Origin: an uncultured Fusobacterium sp.
Lineage (GTDB): Bacteria; Fusobacteriota; Fusobacteriia; Fusobacteriales; Fusobacteriaceae
Assembly (NCBI GenBank): GCA_900543175.1
Contig: UQQO01000048.1
Location: 1-14,485 of the forward strand
Direction: 5' to 3'
Length of the DNA: 14,485 bases
The notes beneath the pieces were generated by a model, which made no database searches, was not told the origin of the DNA, and saw only the letters and a program-made list of their open reading frames with translations. The position numbers and the translations under genes were made by a program. Of the stretch, positions 14,302 to 14,485 are shown piece after piece. Within the stretch, counting starts at the first letter, position 1, and each line of letters starts with the position of its first letter.

Positions 14302-14380
14302 TTAACAACTTAAATAGTTTTTTCATTATTTTATAATTATATTTATAAAACAATTTCTGCTCCATCGGATCGCATTAACA

Positions 14381-14409
14381 ATAATACACCATTTATGAGA
14401 AAATTGCAA
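14381..14409 (-). promoter_or_regulatory. Predicted promoter of the symporter gene
   Basis: TTGCAA (14409-14404) and TATTAT (14386-14381) on the minus strand with an exact 17-nt spacer. Transcription would start near 14374 and give a leader of about 115 nt before the ATG at 14257. That is long for this window and leaves room for the inverted repeats and a short upstream reading frame. Confidence 0.6.
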
Positions 14410-14485
14410 GTATTTATAGTATTTTTTTTTGAAAACGAACAAAGATATCTGAAATAATTTTATAAAATAATGAAAATATATATAT

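Noticed and set aside
14429..14485. Possible plus-strand promoter (TTGAAA near 14429) reading out of the right edge
   Set aside because: No -10 of good quality at proper spacing (TATAAA is about 26 nt away), and no gene is visible before the window ends.
1..14485. Search for tRNA, rRNA, CRISPR arrays, insertion-sequence ends, attachment sites and phage genes
   Set aside because: None seen: no repeat-spacer pattern, no transposase or integrase motifs, no cloverleaf-like GC-rich segments, and no abrupt change in composition.

Overview
The window is a very AT-rich stretch of bacterial chromosome. It carries core housekeeping genes (mismatch repair, rRNA methylation, RecJ nuclease) beside a tripartite efflux system of Gram-negative architecture. 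Three things together suggest a Fusobacterium-like organism: the very low G+C, a lipoprotein outer-membrane efflux factor, and Firmicute-like features (a long RecJ with a C-terminal extension, a DUF1292 protein, strong AGGAGG ribosome binding sites). This is an inference from composition and gene content. I see no insertion sequence, prophage, CRISPR array, tRNA or rRNA, and coding style looks uniform throughout.

Layout. Positions 1-3766 are a minus-strand block: mutL, rlmH (TTG start), an extremely acidic DUF1292-type protein and a DUF1934-like beta-barrel protein. A hairpin terminator closes this block. A lipoprotein gene follows on the same strand and runs off the left edge. A divergent intergenic region (3767-3929) holds a good promoter in each direction. 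Positions 3930-8360 are a plus-strand pair: an exported TPR protein ending in a degenerate lytic-transglycosylase domain, and recJ. recJ ends 1 bp from the convergent end of a minus-strand macA-macB-outer-membrane-factor operon (8362-12854), which has its own TTGACA promoter. The rightmost gene (13067-14257, minus) is a DAACS-family cation:amino-acid symporter. It has a strong promoter, a leader of about 115 nt containing a perfect inverted repeat, and a strong terminator.

How the genes fit together. MutL and RecJ are both DNA-repair proteins: MutL acts with MutS to license strand incision, and RecJ degrades 5'-ended single strands. MacA, MacB and the outer-membrane factor should form one ATP-driven export machine spanning the envelope. 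The remaining genes are a translation factor (RlmH), envelope proteins and an amino-acid importer, with no evident single pathway.

No wholly new system stands out. The points most worth checking are: the TPR/SLT protein that lacks its catalytic glutamate; a RecJ tail that looks like a helicase domain with a broken P-loop; a symporter whose sodium- and substrate-site residues are replaced; and a near-perfect 18-bp hairpin just past the recJ stop codon, inside the opposing efflux gene.
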